Shown: positions 42,392-51,448 of the stretch, piece after piece
How positions within the stretch are numbered: position 1 is the first letter of the stretch
How the letters are laid out: every line of letters begins with the position of its first letter
Source: JAXHUH01 sp034211175
GTDB taxonomy: Bacteria > Actinomycetota > Acidimicrobiia > Acidimicrobiales > CAIXPF01
NCBI GenBank assembly: GCA_034211175.1
Contig: JAXHUH010000205.1
Span: forward strand, 1 to 64,000
DNA length: 64,000 bases
Direction of reading: 5' to 3'
The notes under the pieces: model-generated
What the model was told of the DNA's origin: nothing
Seen by the model: the letters and a program-made list of their open reading frames with translations, nothing else
Databases searched by the model: none
Translations under genes and position numbers: made by a program

Positions 42392-45300
42392 TCACACGAG
42401 TTCGGCGATGGCGGTCCTGGCTGCTTCCAGCTCGGTGTCCGCGATCCCGTGCGCCAGCGGCAGCAGCGTGAGCGGGACGGCGTTGCGGAGGAGGTCGAGG
42501 AGCAGGACCTCGAGCGACTGTCGTTGGGGTGGCAGCAGCTCACGCTGCGCGAGCTCCGCGGCGCCGGCCGGCGCGAGCGCGTGCCCGAGCTGCACGAGCT
42601 GTTGCAGACGTCCCGGCAGTCCGACGAGCTCGTCGGGCGAGGGGACGCGGCCCAGCGCGGCGTGCAGGGCGATCGCGACGTCGCGGAGCGCCCGGTCGTG
42701 GCTGAGTGAGGTGCGTGTCAGCATGCCGTCGGCGAACGCCGAGAGCGCGACCGCCTGTCCCTCGTCGAGGTTGCCAGGGATGCACAGATGCGCCAGGCGC
42801 TGCCAGGGGCCGCGACGAAGCTCGTCGTCCGGTCGCGAGACGACGTGGGTCACCAGCGGCTCGATGTGGCGTGACCGCGCTGCTCGGAGGCTGAGGTGCC
42901 GGGTGAGGTGCACCGCGGCGAGGTGCCAGCCCGGATCGTGATCGCGCCTGGCGCGGCCGTCGACGAGGACGATCGCGGCGAGGAGCGGCACGAGGTCGTG
43001 GTCGACGCCGTCGCGGGTGGCGAGCAGGCTGGATGCGTCGGCGTCGAGCCACTCCTTCGCGACGCGCTCGAGCGGTTCGCTCCACCCGTGGCCGAGGAGC
43101 TGCCCGGCCCCGTGCACCACACGGGGGTGCAGGTCGTCGGGCGGGTCGGTTGTGCCTCGCCGTCCGCCGTCGAACCACTCGCCGTAGGCCGCGAAGCGTT
43201 CCGGTACCGAGGCGTGGAGCAGGTCGGGATCGGTCATCCACGTGGGTAGGTCGATCGCGGTGCGCCGGTGGCGTCGTTCGACGAGGCCGGCGTCGTCGCC
43301 GATCGGCGCGAGCCACGCGACCTCGACGGGAAGTGGGTCGTCCGATGGCTGGTGCGACGGCGAGGACGACTCCACCTCGACCAGGACGTCGGTCATGTGC
43401 AGGCGTCCGAGGTAGCGGTAGCGTCCGTTGCCGAGGTCGCTCGGGTCGGTGAGCAGCCTCACGTGGAGCGGTTGGCCGACGGTGAGGACCGACCGTCGCT
43501 GCTTCGGTGCGGATGCTCGTTTGAGCGACAGGCGGCCGTCGTTCAGCTGGAGGGCACGGAGTCCGTCTCGACGGTCGGCCACGTGGCGCCGGAGCTCGTC
43601 GAACGTGGGCTGGAACCATCCGGTCTCGCGGCTCGGCAACCACGCCAGCGCCTTGCTCTCGACGTCGCGGCACACGACGCCGCTCTTGGTGCCGTCGTCA
43701 CCTTGGTAGGCGTCGATCGGCTCGACGGTGACCTCGGCGCCGTCGGTCCGGGTGTCGAGCCCGGGCCGGAGCCGACCATCGGTGCCGGCGTGGAGCCACA
43801 GCAGCGCCCGGGACTCGGCGAGGTCGCGGAACACTCGGGCGCCCACGGCGGCGGGGAGGCCTCGCACGACGTCGGTGCGCCGGACGCGGACCAGGGTCCC
43901 CCCGACGAGCACGGCCGCCTGCCCGTCCGACAGGACGGTGAGGGCCTGCGCGGGGACGACGACCCCGGCGGGGATGTCGAGCTCCTGGGCCCGGTAGCCG
44001 AACCGCACCTCACCTTGGGCGACGTCGTCGACGGTCACCGCGAGGGCACCGCCAACAAGGTCGAGGAAGGCGCCGCGCCCGTCGTCGGCGAGGAGGTCCC
44101 GCAGCCAGGTGTACGCGCCCCACGACCGCGGGCTGGGCCTCGCGGGCAGGTCCGTGCCACAGACGGTGAGTGCGCCGCGGTCGTCGGCCCGGATGATCAC
44201 GACGTCACCCGGCCGCAAGTCATCGGTCGTGCCGGGCGTTGCCTCGCTCAGGTTGTTGTCGGCGTCGAGCCACACGGCGTTCGTCGCGGGGGCACCGGCG
44301 GCACGGGACCTCGGCCGCTGCAGCCGTACGTGCCCGGCGCCGAGGTGGAGCGCGCCGGATGCCTCGTCGACGTGGCAGACCGGCAGGAGGGCGCGGCGGC
44401 CGAGCACCCGGCGTACGCCGGGACGCCAGTCCACGAGCACGGCGCGGCCGACCTCGGTGCGCCGGCGCCGCCGTACTCGCAGGTCGATCTCGTCGCCGGG
44501 TGCGAACGCCTTCCAGTACAGGTCGGCGAGCGACCGGGTCGCTCCCGAGCCCGTCTCGATCGACAGCAGGTCGCCTCGCAGCTCGACGACGCGGCCGGGG
44601 CTGATCTCGACCCACAGCCCGACGGGTCGGTTCTGGCCGTCCGTTCGCTTCACGACGCGGCGTGCGACGGTGACCGTGTCGCCGTTCCGGGCGAGGCGAC
44701 GGTCGTCGAGGAGCGCGCTCGACGGGAGCGCACGCTCGGCGAGCTCGGAGCGCCGGTACCGCAGTCGCCACTCGCGGTCGAAGAACAACGGCTCGTGCTC
44801 GGCGGTGCGTCGGGCGATGTCCTGTGTCCGCACGGACCGCTCGCCCCCGCGACGGCGCCACTGTCCCGTCGAGCGGTCGTGGTAGCTCCACTCGCGTCGC
44901 AGCCGCTCGGCGACAGCCGCCGCGCCGACGTCGGCGAACGTGAGCTGCGGCCAGTCGCACCGGGCGGCCGCCGGCGGGTCGCTCGCGCCGTGCGGCCGGA
45001 GCACGGGGCGCAGCTGGTCGTCAACCGACACCGTGGCCGCGTTCAGCGGCTCGTCGGGGCGTACGACCAGGTCGCGCGTGCTCGCCCGGCTGCGTCGCAC
45101 GACACCGACGCGGGGATGGGGCGCGTACAGCAGCTCCCCGATGGCGTGGCGCTCGTCCTCCGCCTCCAGCTTCGCCGTGATGTTCGGGAGGCCGCCGATC
45201 GAGAAGACCGCGCCGTGGTCCGTCCTGCCGCGGTGGAGCAGGCCGTCCGTCGGTAGCAGGACCGCGCCGCGCCCCGTGTCGCCGATGAACGCCTCGTCGG

Positions 45301-48300
45301 GTGAGAGCGCCGGTTGCGCGTTGATGTGGTCCTCGTCGTCCAGCCAGAGGCGGACGACTCCGTGGCGCGGGAGGTGCTCGGATGCGCGCAGCTCGTCGTC
45401 GGGGATTGCGAACACGACGTTGGCATCGAGCTCGACGCGGGTCTCGTCCTTGCGGCGGCGGATCACGACCGCGTTCTCCTGGCCGACGTTGCGCAGGATG
45501 CTGCGCAACACCTTCCAGCTCCGCGCCGGTGGGTTGAGCGTCGCGCCGACGGCACCGGCACCGCGTCCGGTCGTCTCGACCAACTGCACGAGGAACGTGC
45601 GGCCGAGCAGCTCCGAGTCGCTCTCGTCGGCGACGTTGCGCAGGAGGCTCTCGCGGTGGGAGAAGCGCCGGCGGGTGACGCGGGCGGTGAGGGGATGCTT
45701 GTCCGGCCGCTCGACTTCGGGTGGCAGCTCGCACGTCAGGACCACGTCGTTGTCGCGGACCTCCAGATCCGCCGCCCGCATGAAGATCCGGTGTTGCTCC
45801 TGCAGGCGGTGCGGGGCGGAGCGATGCAACGTGGCTTCGAGATAGGTGAACACCACCTGGCGGCCGCGGGAGCGTTCGAAGCGCTCGTGGTCGAGGTAGC
45901 CGAAGACACGCATCGACCTGGCGCCGTCGCCCGCGCCCGCATGCCGCACGAGTCGGTTCGCGCTCTCCCGGTCCAGCGAGGCGTTCGGCACGACCAGCGA
46001 CCGGACCGGGCCGGCGTCGGCCTCCTGGATCCGTTCACGCCAGCCGGCGACGCCGTCGACGCGGGCTGATCCCCGGCGCCCGTCGATGGTGACGTCGAGG
46101 AGGTGGACGATGTTGTGCTCCTTCGCCTGCACGTAGGTGTGCCGACCGTCGGACCACTTGATGGCCCCGGGGGCGAACGGATCGATGTGCAACGTCGCCT
46201 GGCGGTCCGATCGACGGTTCCAGGACACGCTGGCGCGGCGCAGGACGTCACCGAAGAACAGCGGGAACGTCGCCCGGCTGGTCTCCTCGCCCTCGACCCG
46301 CACGTCCTGGAGCGGCACGTGCATCGTGCGCCCGTAGCCCCATTCGAAGCGCACGACGTCGTCGGGTTCGTCGGCGAAGCCCGCGAACGTGAGCTCGGGC
46401 GAGAGGTCGACGGGGGTCCCGATGGCGAGCCCGTGGGTCTCGACGAACTCGTCGAGGCCTGACGGGGGGACCTGGCGGAACGACGCGTGCCAGGCCCCAT
46501 CGAGGTCGACGAGCAGCACGCGAGCCTCGTCGCGGGGGTAGGTGTCGTTCTCCACCCACGGTGCCTCACCCTCGAGCAGGGGCACACGGCGTGCCCATCC
46601 GGCCGCGGTCGGGACCTCGAGGTCGTGGAGCTCGGCGACGTCGCCGACGACCGTGGCATCGAGCGGCCGGGGCCCGTCCGGGTCGCTGAGGTAGCGGTCG
46701 AAGGCCCGTTGCTTCTGGTGCTCGGGTGAGGTCGGTGGCCGACGCTGCGACGGCCGCGCGTCGGTGAGGAAGAGCTCGCGACGGAGCGAGATCCAACGCC
46801 CGTCGACCCGCTCCGCGGTCACCTCGGCTCGCGCGACCGTCGTGGCGTCCGAGCTCCCGGCCCGGGTCTCGCCGGCGAGGTTCAGACCGCCGCCGGCGAC
46901 GACCCGCTGCCAGCGGCCCCGGGTCCCGCTTCGCGGGTACTGGCCTCCGTGAGTGGTCGCCTTCTTCCCGGCGAGATCGGGGACAGAGCGCCGCGCGCGC
47001 CGGGTTCCGTGGCCCGGGTCGACGAAGGCGACGTCGTCGAGCTCGGTGTGCTGGAGGATCTCGACGTCTCGCCCGTCGACCTCGGCAGTCCCGAGGGCGA
47101 CCGCCTGCCCGGTCGGGAGCTCGTCGACCTCGCGCCACAGGGCACGGACGATGAACCAGCGCGGCGTGATCTCGAGGCGCCACTCGTTCCGTTCGGTGTC
47201 GAGTTCGAGCTGGACCAGGTCACCGGTGTTGGGCTTGCCCGAGCGACCGGGTGCCAGCTCGACGTTGCGGCGCACGAGACCGGCCTCCTCGCCGAGGTCG
47301 AGCCAGACGCCCAGGTACGCGACTCCATCGGCGTCGAGTTGACGTGGGACCTCGACGATGAGCCCGTCGACCGTCCCGTGTGCCTCGATTGCTCTGGCCG
47401 TGCGAGCAGCGAGGTCGGGGTCGAGCCCGTTCACGAGGTAGGTGGACGTGATCGGCGACCTGGTCGCGACGGCAACGGGATCCCGCGTGCCGACGTGCTC
47501 GATCTGCCCAGAACGGTCGCGGGTCTGTCGCTGGCGGCGGTTCCCCTTCTCCGGCCAGTCGGCCACTGCCAGCATGCTCACCGATTCCGCGTCGACCTGG
47601 ACGAGCAGGTTCGCGGGCGTCCAGCCGAAGGCCCGGCCGCCGCGCACGTTCGGCGAGATGCTCCTGAGGTGGATCCGGCTTCCTCGCCGGTAGTCGCGGA
47701 TCTCCCGGTAGGTCCGGAGGTCCCGCTCCGGCTGTGGTGCCCGTCCCGAGGGGGAGGTGAGCGCGTAGGTCTCGACCGGTCGTGCCTCGACCGTCGCCCG
47801 GCGCTGCTGACGCGGCCCCCATTCGATGTCGTCGAGTTGGCACCGCTGCAGGCCTTGCAGGTGGTCGAGACCGACCACGGTGATCGTGTCGGGGTAGCCG
47901 CTGAGCCCGATCCGGACCCGCCAGCGACCGTCGTCGCGGTCGGCCACGTGAGGGCCGTCGTCGTCGAACAGCGTGCGCCAGCGCACGTTCCGGTCGTCGA
48001 ATGCCGCCGCGGCGGGCGCGTCCCGGTGAGAGTCGGCGCGCCCGCGCTCGTCTCGGAGAGCGAGGCGCACGCCGTCCTCGTCGTCGACGAACGCGACGTG
48101 GACGAGCAGGCCCCACGGGTCGTCTCCCGCCGCCTCGCAGGCGTCCTGGAGCCGCTGGCCGTCACCGTCGACGAGGTCGTCGACCGCCACGACGAACGAC
48201 GTCCCCGGCTCGGTTGCGACGCGCCACGCCACCCGTCCGTCGTCTTCGTGGTCGGCGACGACGGTCAGCGTCGTCTGTCGGCGCCCGGCGGCGAGCTCCG

Positions 48301-51300
48301 CCGCCACCAGCTCGGTGAAGGTGCGGTCGACGGGCTCCCAGGCGCTCCCGGTCCATCGTGCCAGCGATCGCCAGGTGCCCGGCTGCGGGTCGAACGATCG
48401 CGACGTGTCCGGCCACCACCGCAGCACGAGGTCGGCCGGGAGGTCGTCGAGCTTGTCGCCACCGATGGAGATCTGAGCTTCCTTCGACGAGGGCGTGGCC
48501 GTCACGTCGATCAGTCGGCAGTCACCCGGTTCGGCGTCGGCGGCGGGGATCGGCTCGATCTTCTCGATCAACATCCCCGATGGGTCCGCTCCGTGGCGGA
48601 CCACGGAGGCCTGCACGATCGAACCCACGCCGTCCCGCGGTCGAAGGCTGGTGGTCACGCTGAGCCCGGGTGCGACGTTGAGCCACGTCTCCTCCGGCTG
48701 CTCCCCGGCGACGACTGCCGCGAGCATTCGGGGGTGCGACGAGAGTCGTGCCGCGAACGCCGCGTGGTCGCCGCCGCCGAGCAGGTTCTCGACCCCTGTC
48801 GCTGCCGGGTCGGCGCTTCGTCGCGTGGTCACGACGTGTCCCTGTGCGCTCGCCCGGTCGACGACGATGGCGTCCACGGCGCGCTGCCGTCCCGGGCTCG
48901 GGTCGGGCAGGTCGTGGACGTGGGCGCTCGGTGAGAGGCGGATCCCGGCCCACGCCTCGGCGGCATGCTCGGCGAGCGCCTGCCCCGACTCCACCATGAC
49001 GTGCGATCCGTGCCGCAGGACCAGCTGGCGTTGGAGCTCGTCGAGGAGCGCCGCGTTGCGGGCGAGCCGACGGCGGTAGGTCGGGTCCATGATGTCGATC
49101 GCGTCGCGCTCGGAACCGGTCCCCGGCGCCGCGGCGGCGCACGCCTGGACCGCCCGGAGTCGGAGCGCGTGGGCGAGCTCGGGCGGCAACGCGTGCGCGG
49201 CCAACGCGTCGAAGAGCGCCCATCGCACGCGCGGGGTCCCGAAGCCGATCTCGACGAGCGTGTCGATGAGGTGCTCGTAGATCCGGCGCTGCCAGTCGTG
49301 GCCGTCCGTGGGGATCCGGAGGAGCTGCGTCGTCCGGAGCGCGACGACCCGCGGGAAGAACTTCTTGTCGTTGATCGCCGCCAGCGTCTCGGCCCAGTCG
49401 CCGATCCAACGACGGCGCAGGGCGTCGGGTTCCCGGGCGTTCTCGTGGAGCAGGCTGGCGACCCGTTCGGTCGCCAGGGCCAGACGGGTCCGCGCCTCGA
49501 GATCGTCCTCGTCACGCCAGCCCGTCTCCCAGATCTCCGGAGGGAGCTCGTCGCTGAGGAGGATGTTGCGCCACGCGCCTCCGCGATGCCGGAGCTTGCG
49601 CCAGTCCCACGGCGTCCGGTCGAAGGGGTGGTTCGGGAAGTGGAGGTGCAGGTCTACGGCGGCGCCGGTCTTCGCCCGGTTCACGGACTTCAAGGCGTGC
49701 GGATTGGTGGTGCTACCGAACCTTCCCCAGGCGCCGCCACGCAGCAGTCGCGCCAGGAAGCGCTCGGCAAGCGGGGGATCGTCGGCGAGCCAACGCTGGA
49801 GCGGTTCGTCGCGCCGGCTTCCGGACACGCCCCACAGCGCCTCCTGCAGCCACCCGCCGACTACGAACGGGGCGGCGTTCGCCAGCAGCGCGTGTTTCTC
49901 CCTGGGCACGTACCCCTGGTCGGTGTCGAGCGTGTCGAGCAGCTGCCCGGCGAACCACTCCGGCGGCACCTCCTCCCGGTAGCCGCGCCCGATCGCGTCC
50001 GTCGCCCGCTGCGCGGCGAGGGCCAGACCGCTGAGCGGGCGCTCGAGCACACCGGGTGAGCTGGGGAGCTCGCCGCGACCGACCTCGGCGAGGTGGGTGC
50101 GCAGCGGGTTGTCGACGAGGACGTCCCCGGCGTGCATTACGAGGTCGACGAGGTGGCCCGGTCGCTCCGCCAGCGGCTGGCGCAGGATGGTGTGGGTCGT
50201 CATCACCGCGGCGAACAGCCGGAGCAGCGCGGCCGGCGTCGTCGAACCGGCGAAGTTCGGTTGGCTCTTCGGTCGAAGGTCCCACCCTCGGCGGCGGACG
50301 CCGAGCCACGGCGAGAACACGAGCGGGCAGTGCGCGTCCGGCCAGCGCGCCTCCGGCCCGTCGGTCGCATAGAACTTCGGGCGAGGGTCGTCGTCCTTCA
50401 GGTCGCGCAGCGAGAACAGCGTCTGGAGGTCCTTGGCCCATGCGTGCCCCGGCCGGGCGCCGATCGGTGCCTCGAAGCGACCGGTCCGCTTCGGCGGCTT
50501 GCACCAGGCCCCCCACCAGCGCTCGAGGCGCGCGGCCGCCGCCTCTGGGTCGCGCTCGGCGGCGAGCTGCCAGAGCACCGCGTGCCACAGCACGAGCGGT
50601 ACGTGGTCCTCCTGGTCGGCCCGGACGCCGAGGCGGGACAGCGCGGCGCTGGTGCGCTCGGGGCTCGGGGTGCCCCGGCGCTGGCGCGTGAGCTGGGCGA
50701 GCCGCGTGAAGGTGACCGACTCGATCTCGATGGCCTCGAGCGGCACAGCGCCCCACAGCAGGCGGGCGGTCGCGGTCAGGATGTCGGGCTCGAGGTGGGC
50801 GACGCCCACGGTCGCGCTCCAGAGGCGTCGCACGAGGTCGCTCGGGTCCCGGTCGGCGCCGGCCCGTGCGGCCAGGCGCGTCCCCACCAGCATGGCCAGG
50901 CGGCCGAGCTGGCCGGCGACGGCGCGGTCGACGAGAGCGGCGATCGCTCCGTCACCATCGAGCACGTCGGCCGCCGCCAGGTCGGCGTCGTGCGCCGCGC
51001 TCAGCGCGGAGAGCAGCAGGATCTCGCCGGTGAACCGCTCGATGTCGAGGTAGGGGTACCGACTGGGGGCCTCCACGTTCCGCTGGAGCGAGGCTCTGGC
51101 CGCCCGTTCCGCCGCCTTCGCGCCGTCCCCGAACGGCTTGGGGCGGCGGAGCTCCCGCACGACGGCGCGCAGCGGCGCCTGCTGGTCCGGGGGGAGGCCG
51201 TCAACCAGCTCGTTGAGGTACGAGAAGGCCTCCTCCGGCCGGGCTGCGCCGAGACGGCTGGCCATCGCGATGACCTCGGAGGACGCGTAGGCACGCATCC

Positions 51301-51448
51301 ACGGCTCGGCGTGATCGAGCTCCCGGAGGGCGGCCCGGACCACCCGGATGTCGTCGGACCGGCGGAGCTGGTCGACGATGGCCATGAACGCCTGGGTCTC
51401 CGGAGGTGAGCACCGGACGGCCGAGCAGAAGTACCACGTGTCGAGCAT
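42392..51448 (-). CDS. Giant uncharacterised protein (3018 residues), third gene of the Trypco1-protease operon
   Basis: A single unbroken frame of 3018 codons. The ATG follows the protease stop directly (TAG then ATG, no gap), so translation is coupled. Residues about 1-900 are helix-rich and Trp-containing. About 900-2700 look beta-rich, with repeated strand patterns such as LRPGDVVIIRADDRGALTV and many RxR clusters. The last 250 residues are again helical (GIADTELEAARTAIAEL). There is no signal peptide or clear membrane segment, and I see no Walker, helicase or nuclease motif. Function unknown; it may be a scaffold, sensor or substrate of the protease. Confidence 0.8.
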   Translation of the reverse strand: MLDTWYFCSAVRCSPPETQAFMAIVDQLRRSDDIRVVRAALRELDHAEPWMRAYASSEVIAMASRLGAARPEEAFSYLNELVDGLPPDQQAPLRAVVRELRRPKPFGDGAKAAERAARASLQRNVEAPSRYPYLDIERFTGEILLLSALSAAHDADLAAADVLDGDGAIAALVDRAVAGQLGRLAMLVGTRLAARAGADRDPSDLVRRLWSATVGVAHLEPDILTATARLLWGAVPLEAIEIESVTFTRLAQLTRQRRGTPSPERTSAALSRLGVRADQEDHVPLVLWHAVLWQLAAERDPEAAAARLERWWGAWCKPPKRTGRFEAPIGARPGHAWAKDLQTLFSLRDLKDDDPRPKFYATDGPEARWPDAHCPLVFSPWLGVRRRGWDLRPKSQPNFAGSTTPAALLRLFAAVMTTHTILRQPLAERPGHLVDLVMHAGDVLVDNPLRTHLAEVGRGELPSSPGVLERPLSGLALAAQRATDAIGRGYREEVPPEWFAGQLLDTLDTDQGYVPREKHALLANAAPFVVGGWLQEALWGVSGSRRDEPLQRWLADDPPLAERFLARLLRGGAWGRFGSTTNPHALKSVNRAKTGAAVDLHLHFPNHPFDRTPWDWRKLRHRGGAWRNILLSDELPPEIWETGWRDEDDLEARTRLALATERVASLLHENAREPDALRRRWIGDWAETLAAINDKKFFPRVVALRTTQLLRIPTDGHDWQRRIYEHLIDTLVEIGFGTPRVRWALFDALAAHALPPELAHALRLRAVQACAAAAPGTGSERDAIDIMDPTYRRRLARNAALLDELQRQLVLRHGSHVMVESGQALAEHAAEAWAGIRLSPSAHVHDLPDPSPGRQRAVDAIVVDRASAQGHVVTTRRSADPAATGVENLLGGGDHAAFAARLSSHPRMLAAVVAGEQPEETWLNVAPGLSVTTSLRPRDGVGSIVQASVVRHGADPSGMLIEKIEPIPAADAEPGDCRLIDVTATPSSKEAQISIGGDKLDDLPADLVLRWWPDTSRSFDPQPGTWRSLARWTGSAWEPVDRTFTELVAAELAAGRRQTTLTVVADHEDDGRVAWRVATEPGTSFVVAVDDLVDGDGQRLQDACEAAGDDPWGLLVHVAFVDDEDGVRLALRDERGRADSHRDAPAAAAFDDRNVRWRTLFDDDGPHVADRDDGRWRVRIGLSGYPDTITVVGLDHLQGLQRCQLDDIEWGPRQQRRATVEARPVETYALTSPSGRAPQPERDLRTYREIRDYRRGSRIHLRSISPNVRGGRAFGWTPANLLVQVDAESVSMLAVADWPEKGNRRQRQTRDRSGQIEHVGTRDPVAVATRSPITSTYLVNGLDPDLAARTARAIEAHGTVDGLIVEVPRQLDADGVAYLGVWLDLGEEAGLVRRNVELAPGRSGKPNTGDLVQLELDTERNEWRLEITPRWFIVRALWREVDELPTGQAVALGTAEVDGRDVEILQHTELDDVAFVDPGHGTRRARRSVPDLAGKKATTHGGQYPRSGTRGRWQRVVAGGGLNLAGETRAGSSDATTVARAEVTAERVDGRWISLRRELFLTDARPSQRRPPTSPEHQKQRAFDRYLSDPDGPRPLDATVVGDVAELHDLEVPTAAGWARRVPLLEGEAPWVENDTYPRDEARVLLVDLDGAWHASFRQVPPSGLDEFVETHGLAIGTPVDLSPELTFAGFADEPDDVVRFEWGYGRTMHVPLQDVRVEGEETSRATFPLFFGDVLRRASVSWNRRSDRQATLHIDPFAPGAIKWSDGRHTYVQAKEHNIVHLLDVTIDGRRGSARVDGVAGWRERIQEADAGPVRSLVVPNASLDRESANRLVRHAGAGDGARSMRVFGYLDHERFERSRGRQVVFTYLEATLHRSAPHRLQEQHRIFMRAADLEVRDNDVVLTCELPPEVERPDKHPLTARVTRRRFSHRESLLRNVADESDSELLGRTFLVQLVETTGRGAGAVGATLNPPARSWKVLRSILRNVGQENAVVIRRRKDETRVELDANVVFAIPDDELRASEHLPRHGVVRLWLDDEDHINAQPALSPDEAFIGDTGRGAVLLPTDGLLHRGRTDHGAVFSIGGLPNITAKLEAEDERHAIGELLYAPHPRVGVVRRSRASTRDLVVRPDEPLNAATVSVDDQLRPVLRPHGASDPPAAARCDWPQLTFADVGAAAVAERLRREWSYHDRSTGQWRRRGGERSVRTQDIARRTAEHEPLFFDREWRLRYRRSELAERALPSSALLDDRRLARNGDTVTVARRVVKRTDGQNRPVGLWVEISPGRVVELRGDLLSIETGSGATRSLADLYWKAFAPGDEIDLRVRRRRRTEVGRAVLVDWRPGVRRVLGRRALLPVCHVDEASGALHLGAGHVRLQRPRSRAAGAPATNAVWLDADNNLSEATPGTTDDLRPGDVVIIRADDRGALTVCGTDLPARPSPRSWGAYTWLRDLLADDGRGAFLDLVGGALAVTVDDVAQGEVRFGYRAQELDIPAGVVVPAQALTVLSDGQAAVLVGGTLVRVRRTDVVRGLPAAVGARVFRDLAESRALLWLHAGTDGRLRPGLDTRTDGAEVTVEPIDAYQGDDGTKSGVVCRDVESKALAWLPSRETGWFQPTFDELRRHVADRRDGLRALQLNDGRLSLKRASAPKQRRSVLTVGQPLHVRLLTDPSDLGNGRYRYLGRLHMTDVLVEVESSSPSHQPSDDPLPVEVAWLAPIGDDAGLVERRHRRTAIDLPTWMTDPDLLHASVPERFAAYGEWFDGGRRGTTDPPDDLHPRVVHGAGQLLGHGWSEPLERVAKEWLDADASSLLATRDGVDHDLVPLLAAIVLVDGRARRDHDPGWHLAAVHLTRHLSLRAARSRHIEPLVTHVVSRPDDELRRGPWQRLAHLCIPGNLDEGQAVALSAFADGMLTRTSLSHDRALRDVAIALHAALGRVPSPDELVGLPGRLQQLVQLGHALAPAGAAELAQRELLPPQRQSLEVLLLDLLRNAVPLTLLPLAHGIADTELEAARTAIAELV

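Noticed and set aside
43268..45256. Long + strand frames inside the giant gene (also at 46949-48934)
   Set aside because: Shadow frames: they have no ribosome sites or domain signals, and the - strand frame is continuous over 9 kb with coupled neighbours.
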